From a virus: 38,256 nt of DNA. The notes under the pieces are model-generated. The model was not told the origin of the DNA. It did not search any database and worked only from the letters and a program-made list of their open reading frames with translations. Of the stretch, positions 31,624 through 36,910 are shown piece by piece; position 1 is the stretch's first letter; each line of letters begins with the position of its first letter. The stretch is taken from positions 1 to 38,256 of the IMG/VR virus record IMGVR_UViG_3300037246_000393; one strand, written 5' to 3'. Made by a program: the position numbers and the translations under genes.

Positions 31624-32151
31624 TTAAAACCCCCACGATTCAAATAGTGTTACATCAGTTGGAATGTTACCACCACCACCGCCAGCACCACCATAAACTC
31701 CGAAGCGTAACGAGTTCACGTTGTCGGTCCAGCTGCCCCCACTGTTAGAAGTAAATATAAATTTTCCGCCAGAGTATTGAGTAAAGTCAACACCCACTTC
31801 TTGACTGCCCACGGTAGACTTAACATAAGCACAATACCTAGTGCCTTGTACTAATTCGACTGTGCCATCAAATGCGAAACTAAAGTCTTCTCGTGCAGAT
31901 TGGTTAAACGCTGAAGCAGGATAGGCAGTTGACTCTGCGAGTGGTCCACCTGTGGGCTTACTATTAGCGTCTGCTGCACTTATAACTACATGTACGTTGC
32001 CAGTGCCCCCGAGATTTCTCATCTCAAGTGTTAACCTAGTAACCTTTGCAGTAGCCAGTGCTAAAAACCCTTGGCCACTCCAACCTGTAGCGGTAATGGG
32101 CATATCGCCGCCAGTCGCTTCGAGCCACTCAGCTAGAACAATTTCAGCCAT
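31624..32151 (-). CDS. stand-alone beta-sandwich virion protein, paralogous to modules of the 869-aa protein
   Basis: The 175-aa product consists of one module that matches, in order, the two N-terminal modules of the 869-aa tail protein: KVTRLTLEMRNLGGTGNVHV, then ADANSKPTGGPLAES, VQGTRYCAYVKS, and TSNSGGSW with a closing FGVYG strand. A Gly-rich linker (GGAGGGGGN) and a short tail follow. It probably is a surface-exposed virion component or free-standing partner. GGAGC sits ten bases upstream. The domain resembles carbohydrate-binding or choice-of-anchor-type sandwiches, but no ligand is known. Confidence 0.65.
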   Translation of the reverse strand: MAEIVLAEWLEATGGDMPITATGWSGQGFLALATAKVTRLTLEMRNLGGTGNVHVVISAADANSKPTGGPLAESTAYPASAFNQSAREDFSFAFDGTVELVQGTRYCAYVKSTVGSQEVGVDFTQYSGGKFIFTSNSGGSWTDNVNSLRFGVYGGAGGGGGNIPTDVTLFESWGF

Positions 32152-32156
32152 AATAG

Positions 32157-32486
32157 TTAGCTCCTGTAAAGAATATAAACTTTTGCATCATTCGTCACGC
32201 CGTAGAACCTTAGATACTTCAAGTTCTTTACCGGGACAGGAATATACGTACTTACTAATAGCAAGAAGTCGCCAGCGTCAGCCGCGGTTTCGTCGCCATC
32301 AATTTTCATGCTTACGTCCTCTGCGTCCGTCCATAGTATAGCTGATCGGCATTCAGTGTCAGCTCCAACGGCAACGTTAGCTGCGATGGTCAATACCGAA
32401 GTACCACCATCTTTGCTGTTGCCAATCAACAGCCCTGCATCAGTGCCATCGTTATCAACAATGACAGCATTAACTTGTCCACCCAT
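32157..32486 (-). CDS. small beta-rich virion protein of unknown function
   Basis: A 109-aa beta-rich product (VNAVIVDNDGTDAGLLIGNS, SVLTIAANVAVGADTECRSA, LLLVSTYIPVPVKNLKYLRF). It contains DNDGTDAG, also seen as DNDGTDAD in the decoration-like protein at 23315, possibly chance. The ATG at 32486 forms a TAATG overlap with the upstream gene and GGAG lies upstream. The size and strand pattern fit a small decoration or tail-associated protein. Not recognised by family. Confidence 0.6.
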   Translation of the reverse strand: MGGQVNAVIVDNDGTDAGLLIGNSKDGGTSVLTIAANVAVGADTECRSAILWTDAEDVSMKIDGDETAADAGDFLLLVSTYIPVPVKNLKYLRFYGVTNDAKVYILYRS

Positions 32487-32689
32487 TAGAAGTCTTCTCC
32501 CGGCAAAAGTATTTTACTCTTTGGTTTATTTTTACCAGCTGCTAGCTCAGCAAACGCTTCGTTTACGAACTGGTCTTTTGGAATGTCCTGCCCCTCTTTT
32601 GGAAACTGATCGTACAGGTTGCTCAACATTTCCCTCGCTACGCCCCCCGGCTTTTTTCCGTTTTGGTTGTTTGTATTTTGGTTTGACAT
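32486..32689 (-). CDS. small hydrophilic protein of unknown function
   Basis: A 67-aa product with an Asn/Gln-rich start (MSNQNTNNQNGKKPGG), then a helix (VAREMLSNLYDQFP) and a charged middle ending in LLPGEDF. GGGAGG lies five bases before the ATG, one of the best SDs in this block, so this frame is favoured over the longer overlapping frame at 32547-32777. Function unknown. Confidence 0.65.
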   Translation of the reverse strand: MSNQNTNNQNGKKPGGVAREMLSNLYDQFPKEGQDIPKDQFVNEAFAELAAGKNKPKSKILLPGEDF

Positions 32690-32777
32690 TTAAGCCTCCC
32701 TTTTCTCTAAATTTTAGCAGCTCGTGATAAAACTTATACCACTTTTGCCTTGTCTCCGCTTTGCTTTGGATCATCAT
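32547..32777 (-). CDS. possible overlapping small basic gene (uncertain)
   Basis: A 76-codon frame starting MMIQSKAETRQKWYKFYHEL overlaps the 97-aa gene upstream (44 bases) and most of the 67-aa gene (143 bases) in another frame. Its first 28 codons cover the gap between those two genes and look protein-like; AAGG sits six bases before the ATG. The rest (KPKYKQPKRKKAGG and on) is a shadow-like, very basic composition. It may be a real out-of-frame overlapping gene or only an open frame. Confidence 0.3.
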   Translation of the reverse strand: MMIQSKAETRQKWYKFYHELLKFREKGGLNVKPKYKQPKRKKAGGRSEGNVEQPVRSVSKRGAGHSKRPVRKRSVC

Positions 32778-33027
32778 TAGAAGCCTTTGTCACAAATCCA
32801 GTAGGTCCGTCATGGAAGAAGTTTGTCTTGACTCGTTTGAAGAACAGCTCGTCCTCTTCTTTAGTCGCTACTTCTTTAACAAACTGAGCGAGTGATCTAC
32901 CCTTCGTGTCAACTGCATGAAAAGCAATGAGCCACAGCATAGAGTCACGGTTGCTAACAAACAGCTCGTGAGTTTCTGGCCGCACTCGCTTATGGTAGTA
33001 TTGCTTGCGAATTTCTTTAACTGTCAT
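32734..33027 (-). CDS. small protein of unknown function
   Basis: A 97-aa product with KQYYHKRVRPETHELFVSNR, then DSMLWLIAFHAVDTKG and SLAQFVKEVATKEEDELFFK. It is helical and contains many charged and aromatic residues. ATG overlaps the stop of the metallopeptidase gene as ATGA, with AAGGAG upstream, so the two are coupled. Nothing in the sequence identifies a function. Confidence 0.65.
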   Translation of the reverse strand: MTVKEIRKQYYHKRVRPETHELFVSNRDSMLWLIAFHAVDTKGRSLAQFVKEVATKEEDELFFKRVKTNFFHDGPTGFVTKASNDDPKQSGDKAKVV

Positions 33028-33380
33028 AGTTTACACTCCTTCACACATAATCGTGTCAATGGGTATTCAAAAAGTTGGCTGACAAATTCGCTATTGCCAC
33101 CTGCCATTTTAGTTTTGCCCAGTGTAGCAATGTGGATCATCTCGTGGATCAAAACTTGAGCCGGAGATATATCATTCACTTTGCACTGTTTATTATTTAG
33201 TCTTATGGCGGCATTGAAGCTACTGTCATATACAAGAACTTCACCTACAGTTTTATAAGTGTCAGCATGAGTTTCTAGCTGAATGTCCCAGTCCATGAGT
33301 CTCAATATTTTCTTTGTCCACTTTAAACATTGGAGTAATTCACGCTTGGTCCATTTATCATATGGTAATTGGTTAACCAT
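33024..33380 (-). CDS. SprT-like zinc metallopeptidase domain protein
   Basis: A 118-aa product. The HExxH motif is in VLIHEMIHIAT (about 77-87), where the two His and the Glu would bind zinc and activate water. The upstream part (LKWTKKILRLMDWDIQLETH, YDSSFNAAIRLNNKQ) matches the small SprT-like / phage metallopeptidase layout of W-(D/K)I(Q)L, beta strands and then HExxH. Substrate unknown; SprT-like domains usually act on protein-DNA complexes. CGGAGAAAAATACG precedes the ATG. It is the first substantial gene of the late operon. Confidence 0.7.
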   Translation of the reverse strand: MVNQLPYDKWTKRELLQCLKWTKKILRLMDWDIQLETHADTYKTVGEVLVYDSSFNAAIRLNNKQCKVNDISPAQVLIHEMIHIATLGKTKMAGGNSEFVSQLFEYPLTRLCVKECKL

Positions 33381-33404
33381 CGTATTTTTCTCCGTTAGTT
33401 TAAA

Positions 33405-33479
33405 TTACTTGCCGGGGCCGTCCTTCAGATCAGGATTATTATTAGCTTGACTCTTTATATATTTAGTATTATTAGTCAT
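33405..33479 (-). CDS. possible micro-ORF at the head of the late operon (uncertain)
   Basis: A 24-codon frame reads MTNNTKYIKSQANNNPDLKD and ends GPGK. AAGGGA lies ten bases upstream of its ATG. It precedes the metallopeptidase gene by 24 bases. It is too short to judge by composition, could be a leader peptide, and the call depends only on start, SD and position. Confidence 0.3.
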   Translation of the reverse strand: MTNNTKYIKSQANNNPDLKDGPGK

Positions 33480-34367
33480 CTATCCATAATCCCTTGTGAA
33501 AAAACATACCCCCTCTATATAATACCCCCTGACTATAGCGATTCTACCAGTTTAGCCAGAAAAATCTTATAATATTTTGAAAATAGTTACTATTGTTGAA
33601 CTTTTCCTGAAAATCAAGCTTACGCCTGTAAGTTAATTCCTGTAATGAGTATACAACGCTCATATAGTAGCATATGAAAAGCTCACTACATTTGTATTGT
33701 AAATTCGACGTATAAGTGGCCTTAGTAGACCTGATTATAATGATGTCTATTATTAAAAAATTACATTATTTATGCGTTCCTATTAAGGGTCCCATCGGCC
33801 CACGTGACAAAGGATCAAGGGTGACACCCGGGGGGTTAGACCTCTTGGGTTACAACTACTTGCCTACATCTCACGCACTATATCTCTATAACTATACACT
33901 ATAGTATACTTAATAATAGACCACCCACTACATGTAGTATGTTTTGCCTATATATAGGGCTTAACCCACTACATCTAGGACAAACGTGTTATAACCTATT
34001 CACTAGCATCATTGGAGTGCACACACAAGATGTGGGTCATCACTATCCAGAACACACTTTAAACACTTACATACACTACACTTACGACGATATGCACACT
34101 GCACACACAGTTTGAGTTAGTCCCATATATACATAGCTACCCTATACTGCCTTATTGAGTCTACTACTATAGCCCTATACCTCTTTTATATCTATACTCT
34201 AACATTAGAAAAATAAGAGTTGTATGTGCATATTGATATAAAGCCATTGATTATAAGAGTTTACAGTCCACACACAACTTTTCAACCTTCGTTATTGTAT
34301 GTGTAACGTATGTGCATCTATACTATTCTATGTGCATTTATTTATTTTTGCTTTATTTAATTATTTA
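33480..34367 (+). other. AT-rich divergent intergenic region, candidate origin/control region
   Basis: About 890 bases between the leftward late operon and the rightward small-gene arm hold no convincing gene. They contain two copies of ATACCCCCT 16 bases apart (33506, 33522); the 12-base perfect palindromes ACTACATGTAGT (33927-33938) and CCTATATATAGG (33947-33958); the palindrome AGTATACT (33903); two copies of CCCACTACAT (33924, 33965); three exact copies of TATGTGCAT (34223, 34309, 34329) with one variant at 34298; and a very AT-rich stretch (34335-34395). A short GC-rich island is at 33785-33860. This mix is typical of phage origins or regulatory hubs; no DnaA box was seen. Confidence 0.6.
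34223..34337 (+). repeat. TATGTGCAT short direct repeats (iteron-like)
   Basis: TATGTGCAT occurs at 34223-34231, 34309-34317 and 34329-34337, with TATGTGTAA at 34298-34306. An inverted ATGCACA lies near 34091. The repeats end against an AT-rich tract that leads into the first of the three matched promoters, so they may bind an initiator or regulator. Confidence 0.5.
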
Positions 34368-34397
34368 TTGAACAACTAATAATAATAAATGTATAAG
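34368..34397 (+). promoter_or_regulatory. promoter P1 of the right arm (TTGAAC-N18-TATAAG)
   Basis: TTGAAC at 34368-34373 and TATAAG at 34392-34397 are 18 bases apart, preceding the small membrane gene at 34443. The same hexamers and spacing occur at P2 and P3, which makes chance unlikely. The AT-rich run before it may help opening. Confidence 0.75.
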
Positions 34398-34442
34398 GTT
34401 GTGAAGTAAGATATTTAACAATTAAATAATTGAGGTGATAAG

Positions 34443-34520
34443 GTGGGAAATTTAGTCGCTGCTACTGTAATAGTAATTATTGCTATTTGGTGGGCAATAA
34501 CAAGTTTCAAGGACTATTAA
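34443..34520 (+). CDS. 25-aa single-helix membrane peptide
   Basis: GTG-started, reading MGNLVAATVIVIIAIWWAIT then SFKDY: one transmembrane helix and a tiny cytoplasmic-type tail. The GTG is supported because the preceding cassette has identical spacing to the ATG of the other two copies. It is the first gene after promoter P1. Tiny membrane peptides often alter host membrane or transport functions or act in lysis timing; which applies is unknown. Confidence 0.65.
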   Translation: MGNLVAATVIVIIAIWWAITSFKDY

Positions 34521-34537
34521 ATAATTGAGGTGATAAC

Positions 34538-34738
34538 ATGGAATTGAACGACTCATACTGTTTTAATATGGTGCAAGCAGATCAGGCTTTAGGTAATGGA
34601 TTGTTATTCAGTGCAAAGAAATTCATTGATGAAGCAGAAAAGTTTGCTGATTGTGAGTATGCAAAAAACGAAGTAATTGAAGCACGTGAAATATTAAGAG
34701 TAGAATCAATTAAGGTATTGGCCGAACGTTCTAAATAA
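34538..34738 (+). CDS. small helical acidic protein of unknown function
   Basis: A 66-aa product reading MELNDSYCFNMVQADQALGN, then GLLFSAKKFIDEAEKFAD, CEYAKNEVIEAREILRVE and a short end. It is predicted to be helical, like a small TPR-like or helical-hairpin unit. It starts exactly one base after the second leader cassette. No family recognised; position suggests an early accessory role. Confidence 0.75.
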   Translation: MELNDSYCFNMVQADQALGNGLLFSAKKFIDEAEKFADCEYAKNEVIEAREILRVESIKVLAERSK

Positions 34739-34751
34739 TTGAGGTGATAAA

Positions 34752-34823
34752 ATGGAAATGGGCATAGTGTTTTTAATTATGTTATCGTTTGTCAAACTAT
34801 TAAACAAGTGGGGGATATTATGA
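34752..34823 (+). CDS. 23-aa membrane peptide
   Basis: MEMGIVFLIMLSFVKLLNKW followed by GIL: a single hydrophobic helix with basic end. It starts after the third leader cassette and its stop overlaps the next ATG (ATGA at 34820-34823), so translation is coupled to the paralogue gene downstream. Confidence 0.6.
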   Translation: MEMGIVFLIMLSFVKLLNKWGIL

Positions 34824-35020
34824 GTAGTCTTGAATCACATTATCATATCAATGTCGCTAAGCATAGTGATAAATACTCTTTAGGAGTACACTATTTCGCC
34901 GTTGACGAAGTGAACAAAGTCAAGGCTGAAACAATATTTGCTGATTTGAAAGTCAAATTTCCTGATTGTAATGTTAGTGTTACCTATTGGGATATAGGGG
35001 GAACATCTCTTGACTGGTAA
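34820..35020 (+). CDS. mini-protein, paralogue of the gene at 36911
   Basis: The 66-aa product (MSSLESHYHINVAKHSDKYS and on, with VHYFAVDEVNKVKAETIFAD and CNVSVTYWDIGG) matches the 78-aa product at 36911 along its whole length: SHY(H/C)IN(V/I)AK, then HYFAVD/HHFAID, and (V/I)SVT(Y/H)W(D/N)I. It is an alpha/beta mini-protein with conserved His and Trp. I prefer the ATG at 34820, which has GGGGGA upstream and overlaps the previous stop, over a GTG at 34808. Function unknown; two paralogues in the same arm suggest a retained role. Confidence 0.75.
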   Translation: MSSLESHYHINVAKHSDKYSLGVHYFAVDEVNKVKAETIFADLKVKFPDCNVSVTYWDIGGTSLDW

Positions 35021-35038
35021 CAATTTCAAGTTTTTATT

Positions 35039-35071
35039 CGATAACATTTGAACAAATTATAAGTGTTATCG
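35039..35071 (+). repeat. inverted repeat at promoter P2 (operator candidate)
   Basis: CGATAACA at 35039-35046 and TGTTATCG at 35064-35071 are perfect inverted arms separated by 17 bases. The left arm ends one base before the TTGAAC and the right arm ends directly before TATAAG of P2. Such placement fits binding of a dimeric repressor across the promoter. Confidence 0.6.
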
Positions 35072-35077
35072 TATAAG
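35048..35077 (+). promoter_or_regulatory. promoter P2 of the right arm (TTGAAC-N18-TATAAG)
   Basis: TTGAAC at 35048-35053 and TATAAG at 35072-35077, 18 bases apart, in the gap before the gene at 35121. Upstream bases TTTGAACAAA and the CGTATAA around the -10 are shared with P3. The inverted repeat spans it. Confidence 0.78.
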
Positions 35078-35120
35078 TATTTGAAATGCTCTTTAAAACT
35101 TAATAATATGAGGTGATGCA

Positions 35121-35309
35121 ATGGATACCAAAATTCTCGTTCGCACAAAGAACGTTTACGGTAAAGATTTAGTCTATCCTGCTAATGAACAAGCTGAACA
35201 TTTTACGCATCTTACAGGAAAGAAAACATTTTCACGTTCTGACATTGTAAGGCTTGAGGCAATTGGTTTTGAGGTTACAAACTTGTCATTTACCAGTAAT
35301 CAATTTTAA
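35121..35309 (+). CDS. small conserved-looking protein of unknown function
   Basis: A 62-aa product starting MDTKILVRTKNVYGKDLVYP. The second half (HLTGKKTFSRSDIVRLEAIG) contains a helix that ends in a GFEV strand. It is reminiscent of small phage-borne regulators, but without a definite HTH. It lies 43 bases after promoter P2, preceded by a GAGGTGAT leader related to the repeated cassette. Role unknown. Confidence 0.7.
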   Translation: MDTKILVRTKNVYGKDLVYPANEQAEHFTHLTGKKTFSRSDIVRLEAIGFEVTNLSFTSNQF

Positions 35310-35321
35310 TTTGAAAATAGT

Positions 35322-35351
35322 TTGAACAAAAATAATTGCTGATCGTATAAC
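35322..35351 (+). promoter_or_regulatory. promoter P3 of the right arm (TTGAAC-N18-TATAAC)
   Basis: TTGAAC at 35322-35327 and TATAAC at 35346-35351, again 18 bases apart, in the intergenic space after the gene at 35121. It shares TTTGAACAAA and CGTATAA with P2. A leader of about 165 bases lies between it and the gene at 35519. Confidence 0.78.
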
Positions 35352-35390
35352 TAACTGAAACAACACAAGCGACAAAGTAAGAGATATTAA

Positions 35391-35466
35391 AAGGAGTATG
35401 CCTTATGAATGACGAATAAAATACTCATTCGGCGGTAGTCGGGTTAAATTGTCTTTGACTATCGCC
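35391..35466 (+). promoter_or_regulatory. leader with four-codon ORF and hairpin (attenuator-like)
   Basis: Downstream of P3, AAGGAG (35391-35396) stands eight bases before ATGAATGACGAATAA, a four-codon frame (MNDE, 35405-35419). It is followed by a ten-pair stem, GGCGGTAGTC (35431-35440) with GACTATCGCC (35457-35466), and an AT-rich run. The set resembles a small leader-peptide attenuator, but regulatory use is inferred. Confidence 0.45.
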
Positions 35467-35518
35467 GTATAAATATTTTACGCTCATTAAAACAATTAAA
35501 TAACTTAGGAGAATTATC

Positions 35519-35806
35519 ATGTGGCAACTAATCAATTGTGAAGCACAAAAATGCACAATGGATGATAGTAAGCATTACACAGTAATCCATTATTGCGGAT
35601 CAGGTCAAGTGAGATGCGACATTATGCGTACTGCGGAAGGTCAAACCGATGAGCCTGTGATGAGCTATAAGGGTTACTTCAAAGATGTTAGGAAATATGT
35701 AGTACGCTTTTTGGAGTACGCTCACATTAGCATGGAACACGCAAGTTATATCGGCGAAGAGCTGGCAAGAGCTGATATACTGAAAGAAGCATACAAGCAA
35801 GACTAG
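35519..35806 (+). CDS. small protein of unknown function
   Basis: A 95-aa product. The N-terminal half is beta-rich with cysteines (WQLINCEAQKCTMDD, TVIHYCGSGQVRCD); the C-terminal half is helical (KDVRKYVVRFLEYAHISMEH, ELARADILKEAYKQD). TAGGAGAATTATC precedes the ATG. It is the first sizeable gene after promoter P3 and its leader hairpin. The Cys pattern (8, 12, 26, 33) might bind metal, but spacing does not match a known zinc motif. Confidence 0.7.
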   Translation: MWQLINCEAQKCTMDDSKHYTVIHYCGSGQVRCDIMRTAEGQTDEPVMSYKGYFKDVRKYVVRFLEYAHISMEHASYIGEELARADILKEAYKQD

Positions 35807-35823
35807 ACCAATTGTTTTACCCA

Positions 35824-35853
35824 TCCTGTGTAGTCTTAACGGGTTACACAGGA
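35824..35853 (+). other. perfect nine-pair hairpin in intergenic RNA
   Basis: TCCTGTGTA (35824-35832) pairs perfectly with TACACAGGA (35845-35853) across a 12-base loop. No T-tract follows, so a terminator is unlikely. It lies between the genes at 35519 and 35880 and may be a processing site or an operator. Confidence 0.55.
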
Positions 35854-35879
35854 CTTATTAAACCGGAAGGGGTAGGATC

Positions 35880-36143
35880 ATGTGTATTGTAATTGATGTT
35901 AGGAACGCTGGTAAAGTTGAGCATGATACTAGCAATGATCCCGAATATATTGGGATCGTAGAAGTTGGTGAAAGTGTATTTTATATCGAGCTACACAAAA
36001 ATGGTTACCTATCAGCGGGTACTGCTTGTAACACTGGTATCATTCACCGTTACAAGCAAAAGTTTGATGATTGTTTCTCGAAAGATGAAAATCTTCAGAG
36101 TTTTATTGAAATGATTGAGCAAAAAGAAGTTGTAAACGTATAA
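35880..36143 (+). CDS. small protein of unknown function
   Basis: An 87-aa alpha/beta product starting MCIVIDVRNAGKVEHDTSND. Strands are visible at PEYIGIVEVGESVFYIELHK and GYLSAGTACNTGIIH, followed by an acidic helix. The start is preceded by a leader (ATTAAACCGGAAGGGGTA) that is closely repeated before the 41-aa gene at 36487. No family recognised. Confidence 0.7.
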   Translation: MCIVIDVRNAGKVEHDTSNDPEYIGIVEVGESVFYIELHKNGYLSAGTACNTGIIHRYKQKFDDCFSKDENLQSFIEMIEQKEVVNV

Positions 36144-36162
36144 TACTTTAGGAGGTAGTATC

Positions 36163-36369
36163 ATGGGATTAGACTATAAGAATATAAGCAAGGGTCAATA
36201 TGTAAATTCGGAATTGACAGAATCAGCAGTAGAAAATAGCAACGTGCGTAGTGATATAGGCGATCAGTGGTATTTACATGTAATCGCCGACTTAGTTAAC
36301 GAGAAAAAAGTCAGTGAGCAAGAGTTTGCGAATATATTTCAAGCACACGTTGAGCCTTTTGATGAATAA
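36163..36369 (+). CDS. small protein of unknown function
   Basis: A 68-aa product: MGLDYKNISKGQYVNSELTE, then SNVRSDIGDQWYLHVIADLV and KKVSEQEFANIFQAHVEPFD. A helix-rich, acidic protein. It follows the AGGAGGTAGTATC leader, identical to that of the gene at 36624; both begin MG. Function unknown. Confidence 0.7.
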   Translation: MGLDYKNISKGQYVNSELTESAVENSNVRSDIGDQWYLHVIADLVNEKKVSEQEFANIFQAHVEPFDE

Positions 36370-36370
36370 T

Positions 36371-36448
36371 TACCTCCTAAGTGATTAGCCTGTAGCAGTG
36401 CTACTTCCGGCATGGGTCGGATGGATCGGTTGCGATGCTGATGACAGG
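36371..36448 (+). other. anti-SD element and structured intergenic RNA
   Basis: TACCTCCTAAG at 36371-36381 is the exact reverse complement of CTTAGGAGGTA, the SD leader at 36895, and ten of its bases pair with the SDs at 36148 and 36609. After it come a perfect hairpin GTAGC-AGT-GCTAC (36392-36404) and an outer CCTGT/ACAGG pair (36389, 36444). The region may fold on neighbouring leaders and control initiation. TGATTAGC and GGTTGCG here recur at 37714 and 37753. Confidence 0.5.
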
Positions 36449-36486
36449 TTTAAGTACGTCAATACAATTAAACCAGAAGGTGTAAC

Positions 36487-36612
36487 ATGCATGAGCTAGA
36501 CTTACAGATTTTAGAAGAAGCACTAGACGTTTTGAAATGCTATAGTGGCGAAGTAGTGTCAGAAGCCATTGAAAATTTAAACATCGTTATTGAGCAAAGT
36601 GACAATCTTTAG
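36487..36612 (+). CDS. 41-aa acidic mini-protein
   Basis: MHELDLQILEEALDVLKCYS, then GEVVSEAIENLNIVIEQSDN and L: an acidic two-helix mini-protein. Its leader (ATTAAACCAGAAGGTGTA) is a near copy of that of the gene at 35880. The stop lies inside the next AGGAGGT cassette. Unknown function; acidic mini-proteins are often inhibitors or DNA mimics, but that is only a possibility. Confidence 0.6.
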   Translation: MHELDLQILEEALDVLKCYSGEVVSEAIENLNIVIEQSDNL

Positions 36613-36623
36613 GAGGTAGTATC

Positions 36624-36899
36624 ATGGGTGTAAACATATCGAAAGAAGAGCGTGACCAGTTTGCAATAGACCTTTACAATGAGACTTTAAAGGCTATAGG
36701 CAAACAGGATCGAATTGAGTACCGAGATTTGATTACGTATTTAAGAGTATTCGTTTTGAACGCTGACAAGTTCGATCAGTATGCCATTAGTTGTAAGCTG
36801 GATTTGGTATTGAATAACATGATCCGGTCAAAAGCAATTGAGTTTTCAGCTGGATTTGAGGGTCAAACAGTGCTAATCGGATTCTCGATCTTATCTTAG
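36624..36899 (+). CDS. small helical protein of unknown function
   Basis: A 91-aa product starting MGVNISKEERDQFAIDLYNE. It is helical throughout (ETLKAIGKQDRIEYRDLITY, LRVFVLNADKFDQYAIS) and ends with a beta pair (FEGQTVLIGFSILS). It has an AGGAGGTAGTATC leader identical to the gene at 36163. Its stop overlaps the following AGGAGGT leader. No known motif. Confidence 0.7.
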   Translation: MGVNISKEERDQFAIDLYNETLKAIGKQDRIEYRDLITYLRVFVLNADKFDQYAISCKLDLVLNNMIRSKAIEFSAGFEGQTVLIGFSILS

Positions 36900-36910
36900 G
36901 AGGTAGACTG

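Larger units (their letters stand above)
34422..34750 (+). repeat. stop-SD-start leader cassette, three copies
   Basis: TAAATAATTGAGGTGATAA (19 bases) is repeated at 34423-34441, 34518-34536 and 34732-34750, each followed by exactly one base and a start codon (GTG, ATG, ATG). In the second and third copies the upstream gene stops inside the cassette, but in two different frames. A looser copy (ATATGAGGTGAT) precedes the gene at 35121. The cassette supplies stop, SD and start in one unit. Confidence 0.85.

Noticed and set aside
33716-33904. 62-codon frame on the plus strand in the AT-rich region
   Set aside because: It starts with GTG without any SD, has no protein-like pattern and runs through palindromes and a GC-rich island.
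34295-34324. Possible additional promoter TTGTAT-N18-TATACT
   Set aside because: The -35 matches the consensus poorly and it overlaps the TATGTGCAT repeats; the P1 promoter just downstream is much better.
34422-34750. CRISPR-like array suggested by the three spaced repeats
   Set aside because: Spacing is irregular, the units carry an SD and a start codon, and the intervals are coding.
36382-36450. tRNA-like fold in the intergenic region
   Set aside because: There is no TTCGA-type T-loop and no cloverleaf of correct arm lengths could be drawn.
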